NCBI GenBank assembly: GCA_026874595.1
Contig: CM049310.1
Coordinates: 42,473,558-42,537,557, forward strand
DNA: 64,000 nt
Reading direction: 5' to 3'
From: Sipunculus nudus
Lineage: Eukaryota; Annelida; Sipuncula; Golfingiida; Sipunculidae
Shown here: in pieces, positions 29,539 through 41,077 of the stretch
How positions within the stretch are numbered: position 1 is the first letter of the stretch
Layout: the number at the start of each line of letters is the position of its first letter
Translations under genes and position numbers: made by a program
The notes under the pieces: generated by a model
Databases searched by the model: none
Told to the model about the DNA's origin: nothing
The model's input: the letters and a program-made list of their open reading frames with translations, nothing else

Positions 29539-30408
29539 TTACTTTTTGTTATTTTTTCGGCCACGCCTCTTGCGTTTCTTGTTGACGCGACCTGTTTGAA
29601 CTGTTTTGGTTTTGGATTGATCCTGCACGGTAGACGTCACGCGGCGTTTTTTCTTTCTCGATTGTTTAACCATTGCCTCTTGTACCTCATCTGATACCTC
29701 ATGATCTAACCATGACTGACATCGCTCGAGTTTTTCCCAGTTCCAACTGTGGTACTCCCGCACAAAACACGGTGCCACTAGTACCACAGGAAGTTCCCCT
29801 TCGGGTATGCAGTCACGCAGCCTGTCCTGCATGTCTGTGTAAAGGATCAGGATCGCCTCTATGTAAAAAGATAATATACCGAATGCATCATACACCAGAT
29901 CCGGGCACGGCGTTTTTCTCATTGCGTCGATGATAGCTTTCATTCTCTTGTACGTCAGTTTGTATGCACCGTCTTTCACGACGCGTTTCCCATCTGTTGG
30001 TCCAACCATGGCATCTGCCTCAAACTTTTGTATATGTCCAGGGAACTTTGATATTACATCAATAAGATTTTTGGTCTTATCAGCAAAGTCCTTTAAACCC
30101 CTACACTCTTCCCTACACTCTTCATCATCATCAGGCGATTCTATGATTCGCTTTTCGGCAATGTCTACCAGATCCTTGAGTTCTTGTATGCGGTCCTCCA
30201 TTTCTTTTTTGACCCACATTTCGTGCTTCTGCCGGAAACTCATTGGAGGGTCCTGATTGGCTGGGTCGTCCCCTGGAGGGTCAATTTTCTGTTCCTCTTG
30301 TGTTTGGCCGATAATTAGACTGTCCTGGTTGGCCTGCCCATTCATTGGAGGGTCCGGGGCGCTAATCTTTTGGGGGCTCATCTCTCCGCTAACTTCTGTC
30401 GTTTCCAT
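29539..30408 (-). CDS. Acidic-helical-basic family protein 3, 289 aa
   Basis: This is the third member, more diverged, with a longer Pro/Asp-rich N-terminus containing repeated DPPM- and NQD-type words. The helical core (about 80-215) has PGHIQKF and PCPDLVYDAF, and the full basic tail (KKKRRVTST to the end) is present. ATG 30408 lies 15 bases after a splice acceptor (GATTATTACAG). The ORF upstream of this ATG is intronic by comparison with the other copies. Confidence 0.82.
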   Translation of the reverse strand: METTEVSGEMSPQKISAPDPPMNGQANQDSLIIGQTQEEQKIDPPGDDPANQDPPMSFRQKHEMWVKKEMEDRIQELKDLVDIAEKRIIESPDDDEECREECRGLKDFADKTKNLIDVISKFPGHIQKFEADAMVGPTDGKRVVKDGAYKLTYKRMKAIIDAMRKTPCPDLVYDAFGILSFYIEAILILYTDMQDRLRDCIPEGELPVVLVAPCFVREYHSWNWEKLERCQSWLDHEVSDEVQEAMVKQSRKKKRRVTSTVQDQSKTKTVQTGRVNKKRKRRGRKNNKK

Positions 30409-30577
30409 TATCGTATCGGGTGTGCTGTAATAATCCATAAACGCCATTAAGGGAAGGGTAGCAGGAAAAATACCATCCAACTTAGCATGCCAACATTCAA
30501 ACTCTCAGCACAGTGAAACAACCATATCACGTGATTCATGAAAAAAACTAAAAGACATTAATACAACTTACAATCAT

Positions 30578-30586
30578 TTATTCTGA
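30578..30586 (-). terminator. AATAAA poly(A) signal for family gene 4
   Basis: AGAATAAATG on the minus strand lies in the position equivalent to the signals at about 25650, 27085 and 28395 of the other units. Confidence 0.5.
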
Positions 30587-30795
30587 TGAGATAATACAAA
30601 ACTTGAATAATACAAGATACGACAATCACGTATTCTAATTGAGGGAATACGGGGATATTAAGATCGATATACTGATCACACTATCTACTGTCACTTACAA
30701 AAACCAAACATCTGCAATGGGTAAATATATTGGCATATTTACATGTTTATCCACAAGTCCGTTCAGCCATAAGTCCTTTTGTAAACATAACACTG

Positions 30796-31386
30796 TTACT
30801 TTCTTCCATTTTCGTCCGCTGCAGCCTTCTTCTCTAACCATAAAGCCCAACCTAATATTAACACCCCCTGTGCGAACTCCTCCCAATGGTGATGGTGCCA
30901 CATCATTTCAGATGGTATCGACTTACAGTGAACCATGCTCCTACGTATGTAAAGGGTCCTGACCCATAACATGTACGCCGACAATTGACATAAGGCCAGC
31001 CACAATATATCACTGCATGACCTGCGACGCATTACGCCGACGATGGAATACATCTTCTTGAACGTCTTTACGTATCCGCGATCTATTACGAAGCCGTTAT
31101 GTTCTTGTTGTCCATCCCTTGCCTCAAAGTTTTGAATGTACCCAGGGATCTGAGATATTACGGCAATCAGATCCTTGATGTATGTAGCGAACTCTTTTAA
31201 AGCCATACCCTCATCTTCATCATCGGATGATCGCTGTTCTGTATCCTTGACCAGTTTCGATGATCGCTCTTCCGCCTCCTTGGCCAGTTTCGCCATGTCG
31301 TCTAACATTTGTTTGCCCACTATTTCATGTTTCTCTGGGTCGTATTCATCTGGGGAGTCATTCACGTTCATTCTTAATGAGTTCAT
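30796..31386 (-). CDS. Acidic-helical-basic family protein 4, 196 aa (start codon changed)
   Basis: This is the most diverged member. The position that is ATG in copies 1-3 is ATA here (about 31410), 15 bases after the conserved acceptor (ATTATTGCAG). Translation probably begins at ATG 31386 or 31371. The core keeps PGYIQNF and a CSDILWLAL motif corresponding to PC-DLV. The basic tail is replaced by a short KKAAADENGRK end. It may be shorter and functionally altered, or it may use an upstream spliced ATG. Confidence 0.7.
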   Translation of the reverse strand: MNSLRMNVNDSPDEYDPEKHEIVGKQMLDDMAKLAKEAEERSSKLVKDTEQRSSDDEDEGMALKEFATYIKDLIAVISQIPGYIQNFEARDGQQEHNGFVIDRGYVKTFKKMYSIVGVMRRRSCSDILWLALCQLSAYMLWVRTLYIRRSMVHCKSIPSEMMWHHHHWEEFAQGVLILGWALWLEKKAAADENGRK

Positions 31387-31558
31387 CTTTTCGCAAATGT
31401 CTGTAGTTTCTATGAATGTATCGCGCGTGCTGCAATAATTATAACGCGACCTGAGTAATGATGACACATATAACCCCTATGTAACAAATACAAAACCAAT
31501 GTCACTGTCTATTACGTCGAGTCACAGTATTAATTGGTTCACGTCGTGCCGGCCATGA

Positions 31559-32032
31559 TTATTGGATACATGTAACAAAGTCCGGATATGTCTGCCACAA
31601 ATCAGCCAGCAAGCAATGTGTCATCTGGTTCATTTCTTGGCATTGCAGTTTATGCTCATCAACGACACATACTAATGTTTGCATGTTTTCTATAACGAGT
31701 ACGTATCTCCGGTGTACAGCGCACAACCGCTTATACACCGCCCAAAGTGCTTTCACAACAAGCTCAGAACATGACAACGATAGCACGTTATTTGCGATAC
31801 ACGACAGGTCCGCAAGTATTTGATCCATATCCATATTTTCACACGGATACGTTTGGTATGATATGACACACCCCAACAATTGATCAAAGCACTGTTGGAA
31901 CATAGAAATACATTCTACATATTGCTTTAACGTCGTGTCATTGTCGCTGTTTGGAGTAATACGTAGACACGTTTCTGCAGTTAATTTCAACTTTCCAAGT
32001 ACATCTTCCACAAGAATATCGTTGTGTTCCAT
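31559..32032 (-). CDS. Helical core-only relative of the family, 157 aa
   Basis: ATG 32032 follows a splice acceptor (TGTAATTGTAG) by eight bases. The protein is only the helical core: residues about 25-115 match the family core, with SLSCSELVVKAL in place of PC-DLV-AL. Acidic N-terminus and basic tail are both absent. It links the leftward family to the general helical-protein expansion in this window. Several Cys are present, but not in a zinc pattern. Confidence 0.75.
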   Translation of the reverse strand: MEHNDILVEDVLGKLKLTAETCLRITPNSDNDTTLKQYVECISMFQQCFDQLLGCVISYQTYPCENMDMDQILADLSCIANNVLSLSCSELVVKALWAVYKRLCAVHRRYVLVIENMQTLVCVVDEHKLQCQEMNQMTHCLLADLWQTYPDFVTCIQ

Positions 32033-32420
32033 TGTCAGAACTACAATTACATACAAACGACATCATCACGACGTCCTGCACAATTGTCCATGTGTTATGT
32101 CTATATCGTGTTGATGACCGATATTTACATTCAGTTGTAGGATGTTGAATCTCTTGTTTTACTTGATGCAGGTACGTGTAGTAACACGTCAATATTCCGC
32201 CGCCGTGTAAATTATACTGTGCATGATTACGTAGTAACAGGATGTCGTTCGATTACCGTCACCATATAAATATGACTGAGTATTATTATAGTACTATTAA
32301 TATTTGTTTGTCAACATTATTTACAAACTGTCAGAAATACGGTCTGTACAATAAGATTTCATAAACAATATTGTACTCACATTTAGCTGTGATATCCGGA
32401 ACGATTTGTGTCTCTCTTCT

Positions 32421-33219
32421 TTATATGTCTTCGCTTTGCTCTGCAATAAAACAACAACACCGTAAGAACACACAGTCACCATTGATAATCTACAACAGGA
32501 AACGACAACCACATATGGTGAATGCCAGTATCCCTATCACAAACCATATTCAAATCATTACATTTATCAACTGCCCCCTGAAATATAAATGACAAGGTAC
32601 TCTTCCAATGCTGGTCAGCACAAACAAAACGATAACAATGAAAAGAAAAACAAATATAAAGCAACAACTTAACAGCAACTGCAACTCAACAGGCATCAAG
32701 GCGTGTGCCTCACTGACCTGCCAGCATCGATTGGAAATATGCGCCGACAAACGTGTTAACCAGGAAATGAAACAGCATTATGTGGGTTTCTCTGTCCGGC
32801 CGGTTCCGGTTAAGAATGTTCCTGATGAACACCAAGATGTGATCTCCTGTCTGCCTGGGGTTGCTGTTCGGGGTAGGGTCGAACACGTGTGACGTGTAAG
32901 GGAATAATGACATGAATAATGTCACAGTTGTCGTCAGTAGCTGGCGCATCTGGTCCGACATCTGAACATTCCCTTGAATCATACGTTCCAGGTACGTTTC
33001 TGGCCTGTACGGCACCAGAGGCAGGTTTCGGCGAAAGTTCACCGGTAAACCGTCAACATGCTGTTGCGCATTATACTGCGCACCCACGGGCAACAAAGGC
33101 GACCACTGGCCTTGTAAGGTACCCGGAACATAGTTGCCTTGGGGTCGGGCTGGTGCGCCGTTCGGGGGCTGTGCCACTACAACCAAAGGCAACACTGGTT
33201 TTACAAAAACCGTTGTCAT
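32421..33219 (-). CDS. Pro-rich N-terminus, helical C-terminus protein, spliced, 173 aa
   Basis: Exon 1 is 33219-32718 and exon 2 is 32440-32421. The donor is GCAG|GTCAGTG and the acceptor TTTTATTGCAG. Splicing replaces the last three residues of the unspliced form by six and then a stop, so both forms are almost the same protein. The first 60 residues are Pro/Gln/Asn-rich. Residues about 85-115 are hydrophobic helix and could touch a membrane. No family is recognised. Exon 2 continues to another donor (AAT|GTGAGTAC, about 32386), so it may also serve as a leader for downstream genes. Confidence 0.65.
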
Positions 33220-33538
33220 ATATCACATATGACATTGCCGAACAGTTGGATCAGAATGTACATCAATAAGAGATGAACACCTTTTACAGTGAACTAAATG
33301 TGTTGAACGATAAAATAAATGTACTCACTTTTGATTTCTTGCTCGCTTTCTGTTGTGAATATTATCTTTATTCTTCACTCGCTTCTTCTGTCTATCCTTC
33401 ACGCCTGTAAATTGCTTCAGTGAAGTCCTATACTGCTTCTATACTAGTATCCGTGTGCTACGATATAAGTCCCTTGCTGCTGTTCACTTGCAGTGGTATG
33501 TCTCTAAGCGAGAGTGATTGCACTGTTACGAGTAGGGT

Positions 33539-33569
33539 CCTTATATACACAATTTAGCTTGTGACGTCA
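33539..33569 (-). promoter_or_regulatory. CRE-TATA promoter of the leftward unit
   Basis: TGACGTCA (33569-33562) then 14 bases then TATATAAGG (33547-33539), matching the promoters at 10.72 and 15.84 kb. AACAGTGCAAT downstream of the TATA is also shared with the 15.8-kb promoter. A donor AAAA|GTGAGTAC lies near 33330. Confidence 0.75.
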
Positions 33570-33847
33570 CACATACAAAGAGCCAGAGTGACATCCGGTG
33601 AAACCCTAAATGGTTCCGGAATGTGCACAGACCTACGTATTATTGTGTTTGTTGATATTATATAAATATATGAATATATATATCGGCATGTCTGGCCGGT
33701 AAGTGGTTCACGTGCCAAGAGGTAACGTGTATGTCTACTTCGGATGTACAACACGTGGTATCATAAGGCGCATGCTTTCAGAGCTTCAGTACGCCAGGCA
33801 GAACAGACACAATGACCAATGCTCATATGTCTTTGATTCCCGTTTGA

Positions 33848-34054
33848 ATGAAGGTTTATAAGTGTACATGTCTTCAGACACATCATGACATGTGGTCGTC
33901 TACCCATCAAAAATATGAACGGACATGTTTCGCAGACGGATGCCGGTACCAAGCTCATAATAAAACCCACTTCTATCAGTCGAGGGATGCAGCCGGCGTG
34001 TGTGTGGATTTCTTAATGGGCTCACAGCCACACATAACAGTCAAGGATGAATAA
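33848..34054 (+). CDS. Doubtful Cys/His-rich ORF, 68 aa
   Basis: It has a true ATG and C-x4-C-x4-H-x3-H plus C-x-C and HH motifs, which could bind a metal. There is no clear promoter or acceptor, and it is isolated on the + strand, so it may be chance. Confidence 0.22.
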   Translation: MKVYKCTCLQTHHDMWSSTHQKYERTCFADGCRYQAHNKTHFYQSRDAAGVCVDFLMGSQPHITVKDE

Positions 34055-34561
34055 CAAATTTTATAATGGACACATATCCTGAGCTGCGACGTACATCAGA
34101 TGCAACATGAGTGCAACACATGTCTTGGTAGCAAACACCCCCCCCCCTCTTTTTTTTCGCTGTTTGTCAAGCTTTCTCATAAATCTCGATCATTAGTAAC
34201 ACGTACATGTCTTTGGTGTCTAAGTGCATTTGATATAGCCGAACGTCAATGAACGAACGTGTTTGGCAAGTTAAAGCACACAGAAGGCCTAACTGTCGCA
34301 CGTCTAATACTGAGATTTCCAATTCAATATATTTGTCAATATGCGTCGCGTGTTATCTCCGCTCACGTGTTTCTCTGCGTGTTCTGGCAGCGTCAGCTGA
34401 CCTCATACGTTCTCATAATATACACCTTCACCTGTAATAAAAGAAACACTCGGTCATACGTTATCTTTACTCATATAACACTCTGTAAAGTTTTATCAAT
34501 AATATACTTCATAACAAAATGTGCACACGTATGATCACGGCTTGCTAAAGTCATACCCTTC
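34055..34561. other. Intergenic
   Basis: It contains a poly-C/poly-T run near 34140. No gene is supported. Confidence 0.5.
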
Positions 34562-36248
34562 TTATATCAGTACTGGCACATCTTTTTGTTCTATGGAAAC
34601 TGTGGAAAAGTTCGGTAATATGGCATGTACAAACCTTTTATGCATCCGATACATGTTGCACGATGGTTGCTTGCGAATGCTTCCACCTGACGGATACCGA
34701 TTACCTCCAGGCGTATCAGTCCTGTGCAACACATACTCTTTTCGTCCCACGCGACCATCGCGTATGCATTCGACCTCGTCCGGCCAGTCCCTTTTGCACT
34801 TTTTGATTATATTCATATAAACAGATAGTCCCCGAGGACAACCAAAACCAGATCTGTATTGGTCGAACAGCTCGACCGTTTTCACTACGCTCGCTACATA
34901 CAGCTCAGGGTTCATCACTTCACTCGGAGAGAACGTTGCAGCGGTTTTAACGATATGTACCCTGTCCCACAGACTAACGTCTTTTCCGGGAGCCAATGTG
35001 CTGTAAAATCGCACGTATGGGTCCATTCTGGTATGCCTCGACATGATTTTTTGTCCCAAGCTGACATCCCAGACATGATGCACGTTTGCAGCCCAGTCAA
35101 TCGATGTGGGAGGTTCCCCAGAAATACGCACGTCATTATCTTGAGGGTCGTGCAGGGTTGCGATCAGTGTGACAGGGTGGTCTCCGTCCAAACTCCGTTT
35201 CATCTTAACACCACCTGGCGGTGTACCTCTCCACTCGTACTTTTCAAGTACGGTAGTTCCGCGTCTGAGGCCCTCGGGATAACTGGCATCTGACCAAACG
35301 GTGTATTTTCTCCCTGTGGCCCGTTCACGCTCCACCCAACAGTGGCCCAAAGCCCATTTGGGTTCAACTGCTCCGAATACTGCCCGCAGACGCGAACGCT
35401 CAGGAAAGCAGGTCATCGCAAAAGACATCAGACCTTCCATGTCCAGGTATTCACAGAAAACCCGCCCTCCCGCGTCCGTGCACTGCACCGGAGCGTCCTG
35501 GTAGTACGCCATTGGAGGCTGCCTTTTGAGCCACGACCAAGCAGAATCTCTTTTGACCACCCCTTCCGGATCCCAACCAACGTACACCACGTTTAGTGCC
35601 ACTGCATAAGGCGACACGTAAAACGGTCTAAGACTGGCGGGCTCCATTGACGACCTCGATGCGCGAACGGGCACCCAAACTAAGGCCAATCCGTGTTCGC
35701 ATTGGATGTAACGTCCCACCATGAGGTGAACCTCCCCGCCTGCGTGATCGATTTCCTGTCGCCAGTCCCTTATGTCGAAAACAAACTGTGAAACTCGTCC
35801 TTTGCCGTCCGTGCAAACCCAGTACGTGTTAAACGTGGCGCCGGACAGTTTGAAAAATACAGTCTCGTGGAAGAGTCGGGGGACGCGATCTGACGGGTCA
35901 GTGTCAAAAGAGACCACCGCTCCGTCCTTGTGCGCCATCCCGAAATATGTACCCATGATGCCGTCGGGCCCTGTGTCATGAACAGCAAGATCGACCGGAG
36001 GCCACATGTCTGACATGTCTGACTCGTGTAATGGCAATACAAAGAAAACTGCAATTAATAAATGGACACGCGTCACATCATTACGTCACATGATCCGCAC
36101 AAATAATGGACACGGTCGTCCAGTCACTACACCCGTCTATGTACAAAAAAGGTCACTCACGTTTTATTCGACTGGCACGCAATCCGTACGAATGATCAGT
36201 GTATGTGTCAATGGGTCCACCCAGTTGCTGTATTCGCTTCGCCAGCAT
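34562..36248 (-). CDS. Two-exon protein of unknown function, 524 aa
   Basis: Exon 1 is 36248-36161 (29 codons plus one base) and exon 2 is 36048-34562. The donor AAAAC|GTGAGTG and acceptor TTAATTGCAG keep the frame. Without splicing, the long ORF has no ATG before residue M of SDMSDM. Its apparent upstream start is GTG inside the intron, and the hydrophobic 'signal peptide' there is intron read-through. ATG 36248 lies 42 bases after TATATAA (36290-36284). The protein is beta-rich, with many Trp, Tyr and scattered Cys and a basic C-terminus. No family is recognised. A structural or receptor-like role cannot be judged. Confidence 0.75.
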
Positions 36249-36281
36249 CAGGCAGTGTGCAAGCAACGCTGCCCTGCAGCC

Positions 36282-36314
36282 CCTTATATACGTTATCTTG
36301 TTATGTCACGTGAC
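36282..36314 (-). promoter_or_regulatory. E-box-TATA promoter of the 524-aa gene
   Basis: TCACGTGA (36313-36306) lies about 15 bases before TATATAAGG (36290-36282). The layout parallels the CRE-TATA promoters, with an E-box palindrome in place of the CRE. Confidence 0.7.
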
Positions 36315-38571
36315 TGACACATACACTGCTGACATGAGCGTGCGAGCGTAATTCATCCCGTTTTGGTGCACACGTGATTGACACGTTCAGGGAAAACAAC
36401 ATATCTCGTTACAAACTGAGTCACGACACATGGGGTCACGGCGTGTCTACAGTAAAGTTGCGCAATACCATCGAATGTTAATCATACAGCCCGCTTCCTT
36501 TACTCTATCATTTGTTTTTAGTGATTTTTTTTCGTAACGATTCCATGTACTGGTATTGGATGTATATATGTATAGTTATATGTATTTACGTAAACATGAG
36601 CAGTCTGTATGTGGCAACGTGTATGACACATAACATCTAAAAAAAAACCACCTGACAATACAGCAGTCCTGCATCACACACATCAGGAAACACTCACGCA
36701 GACAGCCCCTGTCACGCTCAGACGTACCAGCACAGTCACGAGACGTGAACCTGTTACACCAAGAGTAAAATAACACAAACGCTATGCCTTTTCTAGTTAC
36801 ACAGACGTTTATTGAATGTACAGAAAGTGATGACATACGATATGTCATGTACAATATATATATAATATATGTATATATGAAATATATGGGTATATATAAT
36901 ATATGTATATATGAAACGAAACCAGATATGGAAGATATATAGCTTATACATGCATATCTACACAGCATATGTCAGTCAGAATCATATACATCAGTATGCG
37001 CCGTCTGAATAAATCAATCAAACAAAAAAAAAACATGATACAAGTACGTGCTTATACAAGTGGTACTGCTTTGCATTTGTGCAGATTCCCGGCAGAGAAC
37101 GTCGACAGAGGAAAAAAGCTTCCAACATCATGTGCAGCACATATATCGTTAACTGATATGGAAAAAAAAAATGAAATAAGGAATCCAAGTTGAAAACATT
37201 AGACATTAACACCTATATATATATGTATATACATCTTTCTATCTACAGATATCTGTCAATCATATATTTACATTCATGAACGTCAACCCATAAACATAAG
37301 CAGGTACATGTTACCACATCGCATATTCTATATAGAAACTGTGATGTCCCTTAACAAAACAGAACGAGGTATAATAATGTATAGATATGTGGCAGTAACG
37401 AAAATGTTAAACATACCACTCGTATTAACTAAAGAGGAAAGGGGTTTACAGAACAACGGATTCACCGTTTAGCGATAAGACATATATGATAAACATACAA
37501 ACAAAAGAACGTAATTTGAAATAAAAGCAAAATAATCTGTGGCACGTGTGATCCTTGTTAGGGATGGATGAGACTATTATTCGTCTGACTTCTACCCGTG
37601 TGACCTTTCTGGCATGGGTGTCCCTCAATATAGATAAAATCTACGCCAGCAGAGCTCACAGGGTCATTGAAGTACACAAGCTCCCCTACCACGGCAAGGT
37701 TATAGTCTCGGCAGGGGAGTAATATGTTTTATTGTTATCATAAAAGATACATGACAGAAAAAAACGAAGCGCAGGTTTGACCGTGTCAGTCTGATGAGAA
37801 CAAGGGACATAGGCACAGCAGACACTGCGCCCATCATATATACATACAGGGAAAACTATGTATGGGTAAGCAACATTAGCAAATAGAAAGGATGGAAGGG
37901 TTCACAAAAGAGTTGTAAACAAAAATATAAAAAATGGTGAGTACCATATTACAAAACAAAGCATTATATTGCTCCAAACACAGGAAAGGGATTGGGAATA
38001 AACAACTGATAGGCAACAAGAGTATAAGTTGAGAAAACAATTCTTTGGTAAGTAAAAAATTATGCATGACCTGAACCATGAGAAACGTGTAATGGGTATG
38101 TAAGACCAAGAGACAGGCTGGAAGTATTATCATAACTATAACGGTACGACAGCCCACGAACATACACCTTTCAAGGTAAGCATGACGGAAGGCAAAATGG
38201 AAAAGGGCACGCAAGGACAAAATGTTTGGTAAGAAACAAATATCAGCTGGAAGGATTTGGCGATCATTACAGAAGGCTCAAAAAAGACAACGACATATCT
38301 ACCCACAGATTGTGCGTCGGACACATATATGACCAAACAAAAGAGGTCCGTTTTATAGGACGACGGATGATGTTCACGGATAGCATTCAAAGCAGCACAT
38401 TGCCCATGAAAAAGGAAAAGTAATATGATAGCAACATGCCAACAGATCTGAAAATAAAATCGGGTAAGTAATACTCTACGAGGTAAAGACAAAATCTGAT
38501 GGCGCCATGTTACATACGTAAATGTAGTGTTTAGGGTTCGGGGTAATTATATGTGGATGTACTGAATGCAC

Positions 38572-38617
<46 letters not shown>

Positions 38618-38802
38618 GTATATATATTTATATATACAAAGAAACAAACTGCTTGGGAACAAGAGAAACAGGCATCAGCGACCTTCGTTAGCTGATGGAT
38701 GTTTAATACCTGCAACAACATGCAGCGGCCTTCTAACATGGAGATTATCTTATATGACTTTGTGGAAGATACCTGACGGTCTTTGCAGAAAGTATCACAA
38801 AC

Positions 38803-39210
38803 ATGCAACTGGGAAATAAATCGACTTTTTTTATGTTAAATGTAAAGAATTATGTAGTGTGTGCTGAGAAGGACACTCTCACGGTGCTAATGCCGATCGT
38901 TACCAGATTCGTTTACTACATTATAACAACTGGAGGAGAGCGTGTCAGAACTGTAACATTGCTGCATTATGGGAAGAACCAATACCACCTGTATTTTGCA
39001 CCGCGTGCCGGTCAACACAACAACTACAGAAGAACCTATAACACCCTAAACAATTTGGCTTGGAAGGAGAAGCAAAAAGGCCTACACGCGAAAGGGGATG
39101 GAAGAACAATCACTGTGACTGGCAGACAGTTGGATTCAGTGAAGCAACAAAGGATAAACAGTGAACCAACATGGAAGGTAGCTGTGAGATGGACAAGGTA
39201 CAGGCTGTAA
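38803..39210 (+). pseudogene. Doubtful ORF, weakly OTU-like, 135 aa
   Basis: It has a true ATG. A stretch around residues 25-68 (acidic-TLTVL, then a strand, then LLHYGKNQYHLYF) has the cadence of the C-terminal half of OTU-type cysteine proteases. The catalytic Cys region is absent from the frame. It may be a decayed transposon protein or chance. Confidence 0.2.
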
Positions 39211-39739
39211 GAGACCCGGAGGACCTGAGCTATGCCAACACGCCCTCAGAAGAAAAACTGCCAATGTCTCATGCGTTCCGTTATATTCGTATCCAACAAT
39301 ACCAAGATATCTGAGAACGGAACAGATATTATCGCTTACGAGAGAAGCAGATGAAAGGAACAACAGCAGCAACAACATCGTTAGCGATTCACATACATGA
39401 GGGAGTAAACAAAACACATAATAGTTTTTTTTGTATCAAACATGTCCAGGGAGGAAACCTGGAAAACACAAGGAAGAAACACAGTTCAAGGGAAGGTTGG
39501 GCGAAGGAGACAATGGGAAAGAAAACAAAGAGGCACAGGTGTGTGTCCAGACAAGTAGGATCATAAAAAACGGAGACGCTTTCTATCAACTCGTTAAGCG
39601 GCGGTGAAATGTGAGAGGAAATGCAGTTTGAACTTTGCAATTGGTATTTTCTATTAACATCAGGAGATATATATATTTATATACATGAACATATTTATAT
39701 ATACATACTTTACATAAGCATATATACACAGTTGTATTT

Positions 39740-39935
39740 GGTAATAATTTAACTAGAGTTGTCCGGAATATCGAGTTTTTAACATAACGAGTTTCCACCG
39801 TATTATATTTGTGTATATATATAAAAGAAATCGATACATAAAGTATCGAGTGACTGTAATACCGGAACCGATTATCCTATTCCCAATACCGATAAAAGCA
39901 TCCTTTGTAAATTAAAGGAAATAACACCAGCAAGA
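39740..39935. mobile_element. hAT-like transposon fragment (tentative)
   Basis: AACTAGAGTTGTCCGGAATA followed by repeated TATCGAG and ATACCGGAACCGAT words resembles the ends of hAT-type elements in animal genomes. There is no transposase and no matching second end. Confidence 0.3.
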
Positions 39936-41077
39936 AATAAGCCACAGGACAGTGACGATTATGTGACATAATCATCCAGTGAAGAAGACGTAGAAGGGTA
40001 AAGGATGAATTACAATGTTGCGGGGAGGCAGAAGACAAAAAACACTAGTGCCGACGGAATATGATCAACTGGCTTCATGAAACGATTTTTAGTTGGTTTC
40101 AGGAGCTCTCATCGAAAACCTAGTACTTGATGAAGTCTCGATAAGTGGGATGGAGAATACAATAACCAGCCTTTGAGAACTGGACATTTATTGGAAGCAT
40201 ATATGGAACACCGTGTCAGTCGAATAGAAGATGGATTAAAAAGGACTTACGAAATCCTGCGACACACATTGACAAACATAGGAGAAAAACCATCAAAGTG
40301 CGGATCATAAGGGGAGACAGAAAAGAAAAGTCAAACCACACGTGCAGTTACGACAACCGTTCGGTAATCGACAATTACTGTCGGTTTATATTGAGAAGGG
40401 GACCTTTTCACATATCGTCATCTTGAGAAGGGATATTCCTCATAGCGTCAACATCCAAGGCAAAACAGAAAAGGAAGACCGGCTCGTCCCTAAAATCAAT
40501 CTATATTGAGAGTGAGACCAAGAACATACACAGCATGACATTTAAAAAAATACTCTGAGCAAAATAATGTTGCGATTAGTTAAGGTCATCGCAGAGTCCA
40601 ACCTGCAGTACCATGGGAGAAATTGTAAGTATAATCAAACAAATCAGTACACACGACCCGGTAAATCATACGAACGATATCACGACCCAACATGCAGGAC
40701 GCTAACAATGAAAAAGTGTTACGTGGGGTAAGTAAAATAAGGCAACAAATTGCAAGTACCATAACTGAAACAGAAGAAACCAACTGTCCGGGACATTGCC
40801 TTAAAAAATAAAAAGAATATGAAACCGAACTGGGGAGAAAGGGAACGTACCAACAATCGCTTTGTTTATATACGTCATTGAAGAGATCGAGAAGTGCAAG
40901 CAGATCAGAACACTAACACAGAACCAGAAACTGTCATAACATTAAGTGTAGGTAAGAAACGTCGTCTGTAAGAGGTGGGAAAATCGGGAACAATAACAGG
41001 GGATACACATTATACAATGTCGCAAATAAAGATGTGAGGATCACTAACCCTCACACAAGAAAACAATATATATATTC

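Noticed and set aside
36077-36086. Signal peptide at the head of the 504-residue unspliced ORF
   Set aside because: The apparent start is GTG and the hydrophobic residues are encoded by the intron end; an in-frame upstream exon with ATG and TATA explains the gene better.
37876-38808. Hydrophobic minus-strand ORFs in the desert
   Set aside because: They follow from the A-rich + strand and have no start context.
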